A DNA stretch of 64,000 bases from Schlegelella_A sp038231215 (GCA_038231215.1 JBBRLS010000022.1:7205-71204), one strand, 5' to 3'. Positions 6,864 through 15,804 are shown, counted from the stretch's first letter. The notes: generated by a model not told the origin, from the letters alone. Program-made: numbers and translations.

Positions 6864-9494
6864 TCAAGGCAGGGTGGCGACGAGGATCTGCCCGCCGCTG
6901 ATGATGACGAGCTGCTTGGGTCCGAGGACGGCCAAGGCATCGACAGGAAGCAGTCCCGGGCTGGAGCCGAGGACGACAGCGCCGCCGATCGGGATCAGCA
7001 CGCTGGGCGTGCCGCCGAGCGGAAGCATCACCAGGGAGGAGGCGGTGCCGTAGTACAGCGTGCCCGTCGAGTCGACCGCGATCGGTCCGGTGACGCCGGT
7101 CGCATTGGCAACCGTGCTGACGCTCAGCCCGTCGGGCGCGATGCGGCGGATCACGCCCGCATCGGCCACGTAGAGCGCGCCGTCGGGTGCCAACGCCAGG
7201 CTCGCCGGGCTGATGAAGCGCGCCGAAGCGATCGGCCCGTCGACCCGCATGGCTTGGCCGAACACGCCGCCATAGGTCGTCACGTTGCCGCCGCTGTCGA
7301 TGCGCCGCACCGCCTGGTTGGCGGAGTCGCCGACGAAGACATTGCCGCCGGCGTCGACCGCCAGGCCGCCGATGCCGTTGAACTGCGCCGCCGCACCATT
7401 GCCGTCGACCGCGCCGAATGTGGTGGCGGAGCCGGCGAGCAGCGTCGTCGCGTTGTCGGTGCCGATCCGGCGCACCGAGCCGAAGCCGTCGGAGACGTAG
7501 AGCACGCCGCTGCTGTTGCTGGCGATGGCGCCGCGCAGGTTGGCGAACTGGGCTTCGCTGGCAACGCCGTCGACGGCGCCGCCGAACGAGCCCGTGAGGC
7601 CCGCAGCCAGGCTGACCGCGCCGGCCGGACTGATGCGACGCACTTGTCGTGTCCCGGAATCGGCAATCACGGCATTGCCGGAAGGGTCGACCACGACGCC
7701 TACGCCCTGCCCGAAATTGCCCACTGATGCGACAAAAGGTTGCTGCGCGAGCGTGCCGACACCCACCGGAGTGACGCCGGCAGCGGCGTTCGCCGCGATC
7801 GTCAGGACCATGCCGGCGGCGCTGACGGAACGCAACGCCAGATCGTCGGCCAGCATGAAGCCGCCGTTGGCCGCCGTGGTCAAACCGATGCGGAAGCCGC
7901 GGATCCGCGCTGTCGTCGTGTTTCCGTCGGCATAGCCCTCGCCCAGGGCCCGCGAACCGGTCAGGGTAGTCACCACGGCGCTGGTCAGATCGATTTGGCG
8001 CAGCAGCCCCCAGGCGTCGCGCACCGTGAGGGTGTTGCCGCGGATGACGAGGCCGCGCGGATTGGCGATGACGGCGGCCGTGCCGGTGCCATCGGGGCTG
8101 GCCTGGCTGGCGCTGCCGTTGCCGGCCAGCGTCTGCACCGCGCCGGCAGTGTTGCCGCTGCGCAGGATGCGCCGTATGCGGTTGTTCGCGCGATCGGCGA
8201 CCAGGACGTCGCCATTGGCGGCAACGGCCACGCCTTCCGGTGAGTTGAATTGCGCCGCCGCCGCCGCGGCGTCGGCGAAGCCCGCCGTGCTGCCTGCGTA
8301 GGTTGTGACGACGCCGGCCGTCGTGACGCGCCGGATCAGGTGGTTAGACGAGTCGGCGACGTACAAATCCCCGTCCGGGCCGAGGGCAATGGCAGCGGGC
8401 TGATTGAAGCGTGCCGCGGTACCCGTGCCGTCCGTCGCGCCGCTGCTGCCAGCGAGCCCGGCGACGGTGCTCACCGTGCCGTCGGCGGCGATGCGGCGGA
8501 TCGTGTGATTGCCGGTGTCGGCGACATAGATGTTGCCGAGCGCGTCCTGCGTCAGCCCGAGCGGCTGGTTGAACGACGCCGTCGCTGCAGCGCCGTCGGC
8601 CGAGCCGGCGAACGGTCCACCGGCCACCGGCGTGATGGTCGTCAGGTCGGCACTGAGGCGCTTGATCCGGCTCGCGGTGACGAACGTGAAGCTGCCGGCC
8701 GGGTCCTGGTCGATGGCGGTCGACGAGACAATGCTGGCCTGATCGCGCAGCCCGACGAGCGGCAACAAGGAGAGCGTCACCGACCCCGGCGCCGTGACGG
8801 TGAGCGTCGCCGCGCTGCTCGGCATGCTGCTCTGGCCACTGCAGTCCAGCACGGCGCGGAACATCGCGCCGTTGTCACCGATGACCGTGGCGAAGGTGTG
8901 GGTGGCGGCGGTGGCGCCGGCGATGTCGACGAAGGCCGCGGCCGCGCCCGAGTTGCGCTGCCAGCGGATGACGAGCGTGCCACTGCTGCAGGTGCCGCCG
9001 ACCGTGAACGAGGCCTGCGCACCGGCGACAACGCTGGTGTTGGCCGGCTGCGGCGAGATCGTCAGCACCGGCGCTGCTGCGGTCACCGTGAGCGTCGCGT
9101 TGTTGCTGGTCGCGTTGCCGGCGACATTGGTGACGACGGCGCGAAAGGTAGCGCCGCTGTCGGCGAGCACGGTGGCCGCCAGCGCGTAGGTGGTGGAAGT
9201 CGCGCCGACGATATCGACGTTGTTGCGCTGCCATTGATACGTCAACGGTGCGGTTCCCGTGGCAGCGACGGTGAAGCTCGCCGGCTGGCCGGCGGTGACC
9301 GTCAGGTTCGCCGGCTGTTGCGTGATCGTCGGCGGCACCGGCAGCACCGGCCCGCCTTCGGGCGGCGGCGGCGCGTCGGCACTGCCGCCGCAGGCCGCGA
9401 GCACCAGGCAGACGCCGGCGGCGGCAACACGCGCCAGCGTCACGAAGCGAAGGCCGATCGCCGCCGGCCGAACGAGGATTGAAGTGACGTTCAT
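6864..9494 (-). CDS. Secreted lipoprotein with Ig-like domains and NHL-type beta-propeller repeats
   Basis: The 876-residue protein has an N-terminal lipobox (LVLAACGG) after a hydrophobic stretch, a proline-rich linker, two Ig-like domains (residues ~55-230; PANLTVTAGQPASFTVAATG and a related second copy), then repeated NHL-type blades with the pattern YVADxxNHxIRRI (for example NIYVADTGNHTIRRI, DLYVADSSNHLIRRV, DVLVADRANNRIRRI, NVFVGDSANQAVRRI). It is probably lipid-anchored and extracytoplasmic. NHL propellers bind proteins or polymers; no enzymatic residue is evident. It lies 16 bases downstream of the outer-membrane barrel gene, so the two are likely co-transcribed. Function unknown. Confidence 0.8.
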   Translation of the reverse strand: MNVTSILVRPAAIGLRFVTLARVAAAGVCLVLAACGGSADAPPPPEGGPVLPVPPTITQQPANLTVTAGQPASFTVAATGTAPLTYQWQRNNVDIVGATSTTYALAATVLADSGATFRAVVTNVAGNATSNNATLTVTAAAPVLTISPQPANTSVVAGAQASFTVGGTCSSGTLVIRWQRNSGAAAAFVDIAGATAATHTFATVIGDNGAMFRAVLDCSGQSSMPSSAATLTVTAPGSVTLSLLPLVGLRDQASIVSSTAIDQDPAGSFTFVTASRIKRLSADLTTITPVAGGPFAGSADGAAATASFNQPLGLTQDALGNIYVADTGNHTIRRIAADGTVSTVAGLAGSSGATDGTGTAARFNQPAAIALGPDGDLYVADSSNHLIRRVTTAGVVTTYAGSTAGFADAAAAAAQFNSPEGVAVAANGDVLVADRANNRIRRILRSGNTAGAVQTLAGNGSASQASPDGTGTAAVIANPRGLVIRGNTLTVRDAWGLLRQIDLTSAVVTTLTGSRALGEGYADGNTTTARIRGFRIGLTTAANGGFMLADDLALRSVSAAGMVLTIAANAAAGVTPVGVGTLAQQPFVASVGNFGQGVGVVVDPSGNAVIADSGTRQVRRISPAGAVSLAAGLTGSFGGAVDGVASEAQFANLRGAIASNSSGVLYVSDGFGSVRRIGTDNATTLLAGSATTFGAVDGNGAAAQFNGIGGLAVDAGGNVFVGDSANQAVRRIDSGGNVTTYGGVFGQAMRVDGPIASARFISPASLALAPDGALYVADAGVIRRIAPDGLSVSTVANATGVTGPIAVDSTGTLYYGTASSLVMLPLGGTPSVLIPIGGAVVLGSSPGLLPVDALAVLGPKQLVIISGGQILVATLP

Positions 9495-9510
9495 GGTGTG
9501 CGATCCGGGG

Positions 9511-10116
9511 TCAGAACGAGAACTGGGCGGTGACGCCGAGCATCTGCAGCGAGCCGCGGGTCTTGTAGACCTTCAGGCGCGTCACGTCGTAGTCGAGCCC
9601 GACGCGGATCGTCGGCGTGACGGCGTAGGCGACGCCGATGCCGAGCAGCGGCTGCGTCGTCGTCTCGCTGACGCTGCCCGAGAACGGGCTCGCGTAATCG
9701 AAGCGCGTGCGCATGCTGGCGACGCCGGCGCGACCCGTCAGGCTCCAGGACGGCGCGAAGCTCCAGCGATAGCCGCCCGTCAGGCCGAGACCCGAGGCTT
9801 TGAAGGTGCCGCCGAACTGCGTGCCGAGCGGCGTCGTGTCGCCGCCCTTGAAACGACCGGCATCGAAGTAGACGAGCTGCAGGTCGATCGCATCGGTGAG
9901 CTGATAGGCGCCGTAGAGCTTGGCGAACGCGCTGCTGTGGTCGCAGGCAAACGAGGCCACGCAATCGACCCGGCCGCGATCGAGGCCGGCGCCGATGCCG
10001 ACGCTGAAGTCGGCGGCGGCGGCGTTGGCGCCGATGCAGAGCGCGAGCGGGATCAGGCAGCGCTTGGCGGCGCGGAAAGCCAAGCCTTTCGGCGGGGACG
10101 AAGGAAGGTAGGCCAT
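9511..10116 (-). CDS. Outer-membrane beta-barrel protein (OmpW/OmpA-like small barrel)
   Basis: A 201-residue protein with a signal peptide (LIPLALCIGANAAAA, cleavage before DFSVGIG). It shows alternating beta strands and ends TAQFSF; a terminal Phe is typical of Gram-negative barrels. The strand FAKLYGAYQLTDAIDLQLVYFDAG and the motif RVGLDYDVTRLKVYKTRG resemble opacity/OmpA-transmembrane-like barrels of eight strands. A Cys pair (DCVASFAC) near the first loop could form a disulfide. It lies between the Ser/Thr kinase gene and the Ig/NHL lipoprotein gene. Ligand and role are not known. Confidence 0.72.
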   Translation of the reverse strand: MAYLPSSPPKGLAFRAAKRCLIPLALCIGANAAAADFSVGIGAGLDRGRVDCVASFACDHSSAFAKLYGAYQLTDAIDLQLVYFDAGRFKGGDTTPLGTQFGGTFKASGLGLTGGYRWSFAPSWSLTGRAGVASMRTRFDYASPFSGSVSETTTQPLLGIGVAYAVTPTIRVGLDYDVTRLKVYKTRGSLQMLGVTAQFSF

Positions 10117-10287
10117 GCGGACTCCGTGGGTCAGGCGGGGCCCACGACCTTACTACAGGCCGCGCGCTCCCTCCTCCTAGAACGGGATCGGCCGACAGAA
10201 CCTGCCATGGGCCGCGAAAACAGATCCGCCGGACGGCGCGAGGGGCACGGGGCGACCGCGACTCGGTGCGCCAGCCGCCGGGCTTCC

Positions 10288-13068
10288 TCAGGTTCGCGTC
10301 TGCAGCGCCTCGAGCCCGGCCGCCACCGCCGGACGTTCGGCCATCCCGTCGACCTGACCGGCCTCCCATACCGCCAGCGCCTTGCGCCAGCGGGCGGCCG
10401 CCTGCGCCAGGTCATTCGCCGCGAGATGACAGCGCGCGGCCTCGACGTTGGCCAGGCCGTGCTCGAGCGCCGGGCAATCGCTGCCCTCGGCGGCATCGAG
10501 CGCGAGCTGTACCGCCTGCACCGCGTCCTCGCCCCGGCCGCTTCCACGCAGCGCGATCGCACGGGCCAGCAACAGGCGCATCGCGATCGGTCCCTTTGCC
10601 GGCGAGGCGGGCGCATCGCCGGAGACGGCGAGGACCTCGGCATCGCGCCCGGCCAGGGCCAGGGCCCAGGCATTCAGGGCGGCGCGGTTGCTCGTCTGCG
10701 CCTCGCCTTCGTCGCCGAGATCGGCGGCGATCAAATTGGCCTGGCCGAAGTGGTCGAGCGCCGCCGGCCCGTCGCCCTGCATCACGGCGACGCGGCCCTG
10801 CCAGCTTTGCGCGCCCGCCGCTTCGAAGTTCGCCCCACCGGTCAGCCGGACGTGCAGCGCCGTCGCTCTCGCGAAAAGATCGGCGGCCTCCTCGAGTCGG
10901 CCGTTGAGCAAGAGTGCCTTGCCGAGAAAGGTCATCGCCTCGCGAACGCGCGCCGTCTCCTCGACGTCGAGCGCCTGCTGGTCGGCCAGCACCTGGCGCA
11001 GCAGCGGCACCGCGTCGCGCGGGCGCTGGTTCGACGCCATCGCATCGGCCTGGCCGCGCTCGACAGCGAGCAGCACGCGATGCGGCCGTTGCGTTCCGTG
11101 GGCCGCTCGCGCCAGGGCCAGCGCCGGGCCCATCGCTTCGAGCGCCTCGCGCTTGCGGCCGAAGTGGATCATCGTGTTCGATAGCGCCACCCGCGTCGAC
11201 AGCGCCTGGTCGCTGCCTTCGCCCAGATACCGGCAGGCGACCTCCAGCGCTTCGTGCAGCGCCGCGATCGCCTCGGCCTCGCGCGCGCGCTTGGCGTGCA
11301 CGAACGCCTGGTCCTCGAGCGCGGCCGTGAGCAGCTTCGGGTCAGGCGTCTTCGAGGCGCGCAGGTCGCGCAGCAGCGGCGGCAGCACCGCTTCGGCGGT
11401 GGCGATGTCGCCGACATAGTTGGCGGCCTCGACCAGCCGGTACCGGCTCTGCAGGGTGAGCCGGTGCGTCGGCCCGAGCTCGCGCGTGCACAGCTCGACC
11501 GCCTTCGGTAGCCACTCGATCGCGGCCTGCACCTCGTTGAGCTCGTTGAAGCTCGCGCCGATCAGGGCGGCGAGCTCGGCGCCGACCGCCGGCTGGCCAG
11601 CAAGATCGGTCTCGACCCGCCTGGCCGCCGCGCGCAGCAGGTCGGCCGCGGCGACGATGCCGCCCTTGCCGGCGCGCGGGACCGCGTGCGTGAAGATCGA
11701 GGCGATGAACTCCTTGACCTGCTCGCCCCGCGCCAGCGCCGCACGTGCGATCTCGGCCTGGCGCACCGCCAGGTTGCGCTGCCACAAGGCGACCAGCGCC
11801 CCGGCGCCGAGCGCCAGCGACACGGCGACCTGCGCGTAGGCGCCGCCGAGGGCTGCGAGCACGAGCGCCAGGGCGATCGCGCTCTCCAGCTTGTGCCGGC
11901 GGACCCATCGTCCGGCGACATAGCCGGGTGATGCGGCACGGGCAAGGACCGGCTCGCCGCGCAGGTGGCGCTCCAGATCGTCGGCCAGCGCATCGACGGT
12001 CGCATATCGGTCCCGGCTTGCCGGGGCGAGCGCTCGGGCCAGGACCGCGTCGAGATCGCCGCGGAGCTCGGCTTGCAGCGCCGGCGACGCGGCCGCGCGG
12101 CTCGCGGCCGGTACGTCCACGCGCGCGATCGCATCGGCGAGCGTGCCCGCGCCCGGCAGCCTCGACAGGCGGTAGGGGCGCACCCCGACCAGCAGTTCGA
12201 ACGCCACGACGCCGAGCGAGTAGATGTCCGACGCGGTGCCGATCGGATCGCCGCGAATCTGCTCGGGCGAGGCGTAGTCCGGCGTCAGCGCCCGACCGGT
12301 CGCCGTGGTCGCCTGCGATGGCAGCGCCGCCGCCTCGCCCGGATCGACGAGCTTGGCGACGCCGAAGTCGAGCAGGTGGGCGCGGCCCTGCGCATCGACG
12401 AGGATGTTCGACGGCTTGAGGTCGCGGTGCACCACCAGTTGCGCGTGCGCGTAGGCGACCGCACGCGCGACCTGGACGATCAGACCGATCCGTTCGCCCA
12501 CCGGGAGGCTGTGCAAACCGGCGTAGGTATCGATCGGCTGGCCGTCGATGTACTCGAGCGCGAGGTACGGTCGGCCGTCGTCGGCCAGGCCGGCGTCGTA
12601 GAGCCGGGCGATGTTCGGATGGACCAGCGCGGCCAGGATGCTGCGCTCGCCGGCCATTCGTTCCGGCAGCGCCGCCCCCCAGCTGGCGTGCGGCAGCTTG
12701 ACCGCCACCTTGCGGTCGAAGAGGCCGTCGGCACGTTCCGCGAGCCACACCGTCGCCATGCCGCCTTCGCCGATCTCGCGCAACAGCCGGTAGGGGCCGA
12801 CGACGCGCCCAGGGGCCGGCGAGGCGCCGGAGGCGTCGAGCACGAAGGCCCCGCCGCCGAGAAAGTCCGCCGTGCGCTCTGCCGCATGGGTGCGCAGCAG
12901 CTCCTCGAGCCAGGGAGCCAGCGGGGTGTGCTCCGGGCCGAGCGTCGCCAGCCAGGCGGCGCGATCTGCCGGCTCCAGGTCGAGCGCCGTGTCAAGCAGC
13001 GCGAAGACCTTGCGCCACTCCTCGGCGGACGGCGGCGCAGGCGCCGACGCGGTGTCCGGCGTGCTCAT
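10288..13068 (-). CDS. Transmembrane Ser/Thr protein kinase with C-terminal TPR-like repeats
   Basis: The kinase domain (residues ~85-350) has the glycine loop IGEGGMATVW, VAVKLP lysine, catalytic HRDLKPSN (His214, Asp216) and DFGVAKL, and ASPEQIRG near the activation segment. A hydrophobic region (~394-430) follows, then a long alpha-helical region with TPR-like repeats to residue 926. The gene starts 40 bases after an ECF sigma factor gene on the same strand; an ATG at 13125 overlapping the sigma stop is a possible alternative start. Kinase-sigma pairs of this kind belong to the ECF43 group, in which a kinase phosphorylates and activates the sigma factor (EcfP/PknT in Vibrio parahaemolyticus). 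That partnership is inferred here from context. Confidence 0.9.
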   Translation of the reverse strand: MSTPDTASAPAPPSAEEWRKVFALLDTALDLEPADRAAWLATLGPEHTPLAPWLEELLRTHAAERTADFLGGGAFVLDASGASPAPGRVVGPYRLLREIGEGGMATVWLAERADGLFDRKVAVKLPHASWGAALPERMAGERSILAALVHPNIARLYDAGLADDGRPYLALEYIDGQPIDTYAGLHSLPVGERIGLIVQVARAVAYAHAQLVVHRDLKPSNILVDAQGRAHLLDFGVAKLVDPGEAAALPSQATTATGRALTPDYASPEQIRGDPIGTASDIYSLGVVAFELLVGVRPYRLSRLPGAGTLADAIARVDVPAASRAAASPALQAELRGDLDAVLARALAPASRDRYATVDALADDLERHLRGEPVLARAASPGYVAGRWVRRHKLESAIALALVLAALGGAYAQVAVSLALGAGALVALWQRNLAVRQAEIARAALARGEQVKEFIASIFTHAVPRAGKGGIVAAADLLRAAARRVETDLAGQPAVGAELAALIGASFNELNEVQAAIEWLPKAVELCTRELGPTHRLTLQSRYRLVEAANYVGDIATAEAVLPPLLRDLRASKTPDPKLLTAALEDQAFVHAKRAREAEAIAALHEALEVACRYLGEGSDQALSTRVALSNTMIHFGRKREALEAMGPALALARAAHGTQRPHRVLLAVERGQADAMASNQRPRDAVPLLRQVLADQQALDVEETARVREAMTFLGKALLLNGRLEEAADLFARATALHVRLTGGANFEAAGAQSWQGRVAVMQGDGPAALDHFGQANLIAADLGDEGEAQTSNRAALNAWALALAGRDAEVLAVSGDAPASPAKGPIAMRLLLARAIALRGSGRGEDAVQAVQLALDAAEGSDCPALEHGLANVEAARCHLAANDLAQAAARWRKALAVWEAGQVDGMAERPAVAAGLEALQTRT

Positions 13069-13108
13069 CGATGCCGCCCGCCGGCCCGGCATCGGCGGCG
13101 CGAAGGTC

Positions 13109-13663
13109 TCATCGCAGGCAGGCATGGAGAAACAGCCGCGCCTTCTCCCAGTCGCGAGCGACCGTTCGCTCGGCCAGGTTCAGGACGCCGGCGATCTCGC
13201 TCGAGGTCATGCCGGCGAAGTAGCGCATCTCGACCACCTGGACCAGGCGGGGGTCGATCGCCGCCAGCTGCTCGAGCGAATCGTGGACGCGGAGCACCTC
13301 GTTGTCGCGCGGGTCGGCCGCTGCCACCGAATGGGCCTCGTCGAGTTCGACATGGACCACGCCGCCGCCGTGGCGCTCGGCGCTGCGATGCCGGACCGAG
13401 TCGACGACGATCGAGCGCATGACGCGCGCCGCGTAGCTCATGAACTGGGCACGATCGCGAAACGTGACCGCGCCTGTGTTCTCGAAGCGCAGGTAGGCCT
13501 CGTGCACGAGCGAGGTGGTGTCGAGCAGGGTGAGGTCGCCGCTGCGCCGAACCCGCGAGTGGGCGAGGCGGCGCAACTCGGGGTACAACAGCGCGTAGAG
13601 CTCGCCGAAGACCTCGGATCTGCCTTCCGCCAGGGCGCAGAGAAGCGTCGTCACTTGGCTCAT
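13109..13663 (-). CDS. ECF sigma factor, kinase-linked (ECF43/TIGR02999-like)
   Basis: This 184-residue protein has sigma2 and sigma4 domains only (sigma2 residues ~10-85; sigma4 ~120-184 with MTSSEIAGVLNLAERTVARDWEKAR). In region 2.2 the usual acidic stretch before LVxExxLR is replaced by LLDTTSLVHEAYLRF, with Thr49, Thr50 and Ser51 where ordinary ECF factors have acidic residues needed for RNA polymerase binding. In the ECF43 group, phosphorylation there restores the charge. No anti-sigma gene is adjacent; the Ser/Thr kinase downstream is the likely activator. The gene is divergent from metK. Confidence 0.88.
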   Translation of the reverse strand: MSQVTTLLCALAEGRSEVFGELYALLYPELRRLAHSRVRRSGDLTLLDTTSLVHEAYLRFENTGAVTFRDRAQFMSYAARVMRSIVVDSVRHRSAERHGGGVVHVELDEAHSVAAADPRDNEVLRVHDSLEQLAAIDPRLVQVVEMRYFAGMTSSEIAGVLNLAERTVARDWEKARLFLHACLR

Positions 13664-13706
13664 TCGGGATCGTCGGGCAACGCTCCGTTGCCGGCGCTGC
13701 GCCGAC

Positions 13707-13712
13707 TATAAT
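13707..13712 (+). promoter_or_regulatory. metK promoter -10 box
   Basis: TATAAT is a consensus -10 hexamer. Initiation about 7 bases later would fall near 13719, exactly where the first stem of the metK leader begins. No good -35 box was found at 17 bases. The box lies inside a CCGAC-N8-GTCGG palindrome (13702-13719). Confidence 0.65.
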
Positions 13713-13718
13713 TCGTCG

Positions 13719-13776
13719 GTCGCCGAGTTATTGGACTACTTGCGGGGCGACGGAAAACAATTCCGCTAAAGCGTTC
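13719..13776 (+). ncRNA. SAM-II-like riboswitch candidate in the metK leader
   Basis: An H-type pseudoknot can be drawn. P1 pairs GTCGCC (13719-13724) with GGCGAC (13746-13751). Inside the P1 loop, GCGG (13742-13745) pairs with CCGC (13763-13766), and GGAC (13733-13736) pairs with GTTC (13772-13775, one G-U). The 3' strand carries CCGCTAAAGCG; GCTAAA is a hallmark of SAM-II, and CTTGCGG before the 3' side of P1 also fits the class. Directly downstream, CTCCAG (13784-13789) is a perfect complement of CTGGAG (13844-13849), which contains the metK Shine-Dalgarno, suggesting control of translation. The class assignment is from motif memory and pairing, not a covariance search. Confidence 0.65.
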
Positions 13777-13856
13777 GCCGCTCCTCCAGAGCCCAGGCCG
13801 GCAACGCGACATCGATTGCGGGCCCGACGTCGAAATCCCAGCACTGGAGCTACAGC

Positions 13857-15038
13857 GTGTCGAACGACTTCCTCTTCACTTCCGAATCGGTCTCCGAAGG
13901 CCACCCCGACAAGGTCGCCGACCAGATCTCCGACGCGATCCTCGACGCCATCTTCGCGCAGGATCCGCGCTCGCGCGTCGCCGCCGAGACCCTGTGCAAC
14001 ACCGGCCTCGTGGTGCTCGCCGGCGAGATCACGACCAACTCGCACGTCGACTACATCCAGACCGCGCGCAACACGCTCAAGCGCATCGGCTACGACAATA
14101 CCGACTACGGCATCGACTACAAGGGCTGCGCCGTGCTCGTCGCCTACGACAAGCAGAGCAACGACATCGCCCAGGGCGTCGACCACGCCAGCGACGATCA
14201 CCTCAACACCGGCGCCGGCGACCAGGGCCTGATGTTAGGCTACGCCTGCGACGAGACGCCCGACCTGATGCCGGCGCCGATCTACTACGCGCACCGCCTG
14301 GTCGAGCGCCAGGCGCAGCTGCGCAAGGACGGCCGCATGCCCTACCTGCGCCCCGACGCGAAGAGCCAGGTGACGATGCGCTACGTCGACGGCAAGCCGC
14401 ATTCGATCGACACCGTGGTGCTGTCGAGCCAGCACGACCCGAGCCAGAGCGAGACGACGACGAAGATGAAGTCGTCGTTCATCGAGGCGGTGATCGAGGA
14501 AATCATCAAGCCGGTGCTGCCGAAGGAATGGCTGAAGGAGACGCGCTACCTCGTCAACCCGACCGGTCGCTTCGTCATCGGCGGTCCGCAGGGCGACTGC
14601 GGCCTGACCGGCCGCAAGATCATCGTCGACACCTACGGCGGCGCCTGCCCGCACGGCGGCGGCGCGTTCTCGGGCAAGGACCCGAGCAAGGTCGACCGCT
14701 CGGCGGCGTATGCGGCGCGCTATGTCGCCAAGAACATCGTCGCCGCCGGCATCGCCCGGCAGTGCCAGATCCAGGTCGCGTATGCGATCGGCGTCGCCAA
14801 GCCGATGAACGTGACGATCTATACCGAAGGCACGGGCAAGATCCCCGATCACGAGATCGAGAAGCTCGTCGCCGAGCATTTCGACCTGCGCCCGAAGGGC
14901 ATCATCCAGATGCTCGACTTGCTGCGGCCGATCTACGAGAAGACGGCGGCGTACGGGCACTTCGGCAGAGACGAGCCCGAGTTCACCTGGGAAAAGACCG
15001 ACAAGGCTGCGGCACTTCGTGCTGCCGCCGGCCTGTAG
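13857..15038 (+). CDS. metK: S-adenosylmethionine synthetase
   Basis: MetK makes SAM from ATP and methionine. Hallmarks are SEGHPDKVADQISDAILD, GAGDQGLMLGYA, and GGGAFSGKDPSKVDRSAAYAAR; 393 residues is full length. The start is GTG at 13857 with GGAG seven bases upstream (13846-13849). The leader carries a SAM-II-like pseudoknot and an anti-Shine-Dalgarno segment, so feedback by SAM is likely. The gene is divergent from the ECF sigma factor gene. Confidence 0.98.
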   Translation: MSNDFLFTSESVSEGHPDKVADQISDAILDAIFAQDPRSRVAAETLCNTGLVVLAGEITTNSHVDYIQTARNTLKRIGYDNTDYGIDYKGCAVLVAYDKQSNDIAQGVDHASDDHLNTGAGDQGLMLGYACDETPDLMPAPIYYAHRLVERQAQLRKDGRMPYLRPDAKSQVTMRYVDGKPHSIDTVVLSSQHDPSQSETTTKMKSSFIEAVIEEIIKPVLPKEWLKETRYLVNPTGRFVIGGPQGDCGLTGRKIIVDTYGGACPHGGGAFSGKDPSKVDRSAAYAARYVAKNIVAAGIARQCQIQVAYAIGVAKPMNVTIYTEGTGKIPDHEIEKLVAEHFDLRPKGIIQMLDLLRPIYEKTAAYGHFGRDEPEFTWEKTDKAAALRAAAGL

Positions 15039-15095
15039 GCGGCCGCGCACGGCGCGGATCGGTCTTTCGGCGCAGACTCGGGCCGCAAGATCGCG

Positions 15096-15755
15096 ATGAA
15101 CGAATCGTCCAAATCGAAGCGGTGGTTCAGCGATGCGCAGCGCCGGTCGCTGCACGGTCGCGTGCTCGACATCGGCGCCGGCGCCGACCCGGTCCTTGCC
15201 GATGCCGTCGTCTTCGATCTCGCCCACGGCGACGCCAATCGCATCACCGCGTTCGAGCCGGGCAGCTTCGACTGCGTCTATTCGTCGCACTGCCTCGAGC
15301 ACATGCACGACCCGGTGGCGACCCTGGCGAACTGGTGGTCGCTCGTCAAGCCCGGCGGAACGCTGTTCCTCATCGTTCCGGATGAGGATCTGTACGAGCA
15401 GGGGGTGTTTCCGAGCCGCTTCAACAGCGACCACAAGAGCACGTTCACTCTGGCCAAGAAACGCAGCTGGTCGGCGCGCTCCTTCAACGTCTTCGACTTG
15501 TGCGCGGGGCTGCCAGGAGCGCGCGTCGAAGACCTCTGCCTGAACGACATCGACTACGACCGCGGCGCGGCCCGGCATGGACAGGTGCAGAGCGGCGCGG
15601 CACGGCGGCTGGCTCGCCTCCACGAAAGTCTCCGCAAGCGCGGCCTGCTCCCGCGCCGCGCCGAAGCGATGCGCTGGGCCATGCGCGCCGTGGGCCAGGA
15701 CCAGACGCGAGGCGAGGCGCTGGCGCAGATCGAGGCGCTCGTCCGCAAGAGCTGA
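15096..15755 (+). CDS. Class I SAM-dependent methyltransferase, unknown substrate
   Basis: The 219-residue protein has a short Rossmann methyltransferase core: RVLDIGAGADP (motif I), FDCVYSSHCLEHMHDPVATLANWW and LVKPGGTLFLIVPDEDLYEQG, as in methyltransferase domain 11/23 proteins. It lies between metK and two glycosyltransferase family 9 genes on the same strand, suggesting modification of a saccharide or LPS component. That role is inferred from context only. Confidence 0.75.
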   Translation: MNESSKSKRWFSDAQRRSLHGRVLDIGAGADPVLADAVVFDLAHGDANRITAFEPGSFDCVYSSHCLEHMHDPVATLANWWSLVKPGGTLFLIVPDEDLYEQGVFPSRFNSDHKSTFTLAKKRSWSARSFNVFDLCAGLPGARVEDLCLNDIDYDRGAARHGQVQSGAARRLARLHESLRKRGLLPRRAEAMRWAMRAVGQDQTRGEALAQIEALVRKS

Positions 15756-15804
15756 GGCGCCCTTGTCGCTCGCGCCGCCGACGCTGCACCCTGGAGGGCC
15801 GACC

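Noticed and set aside
8777..9234. Small frames inside the NHL lipoprotein gene
   Set aside because: They are shadow frames without ribosome sites or domain content.
6864..9494. Repeated YVAD-x-x-N-x-x-I-R-R-I segments as DNA-level tandem repeats
   Set aside because: The periodicity is at protein level (NHL blades) with diverged codons, not a recent DNA expansion.
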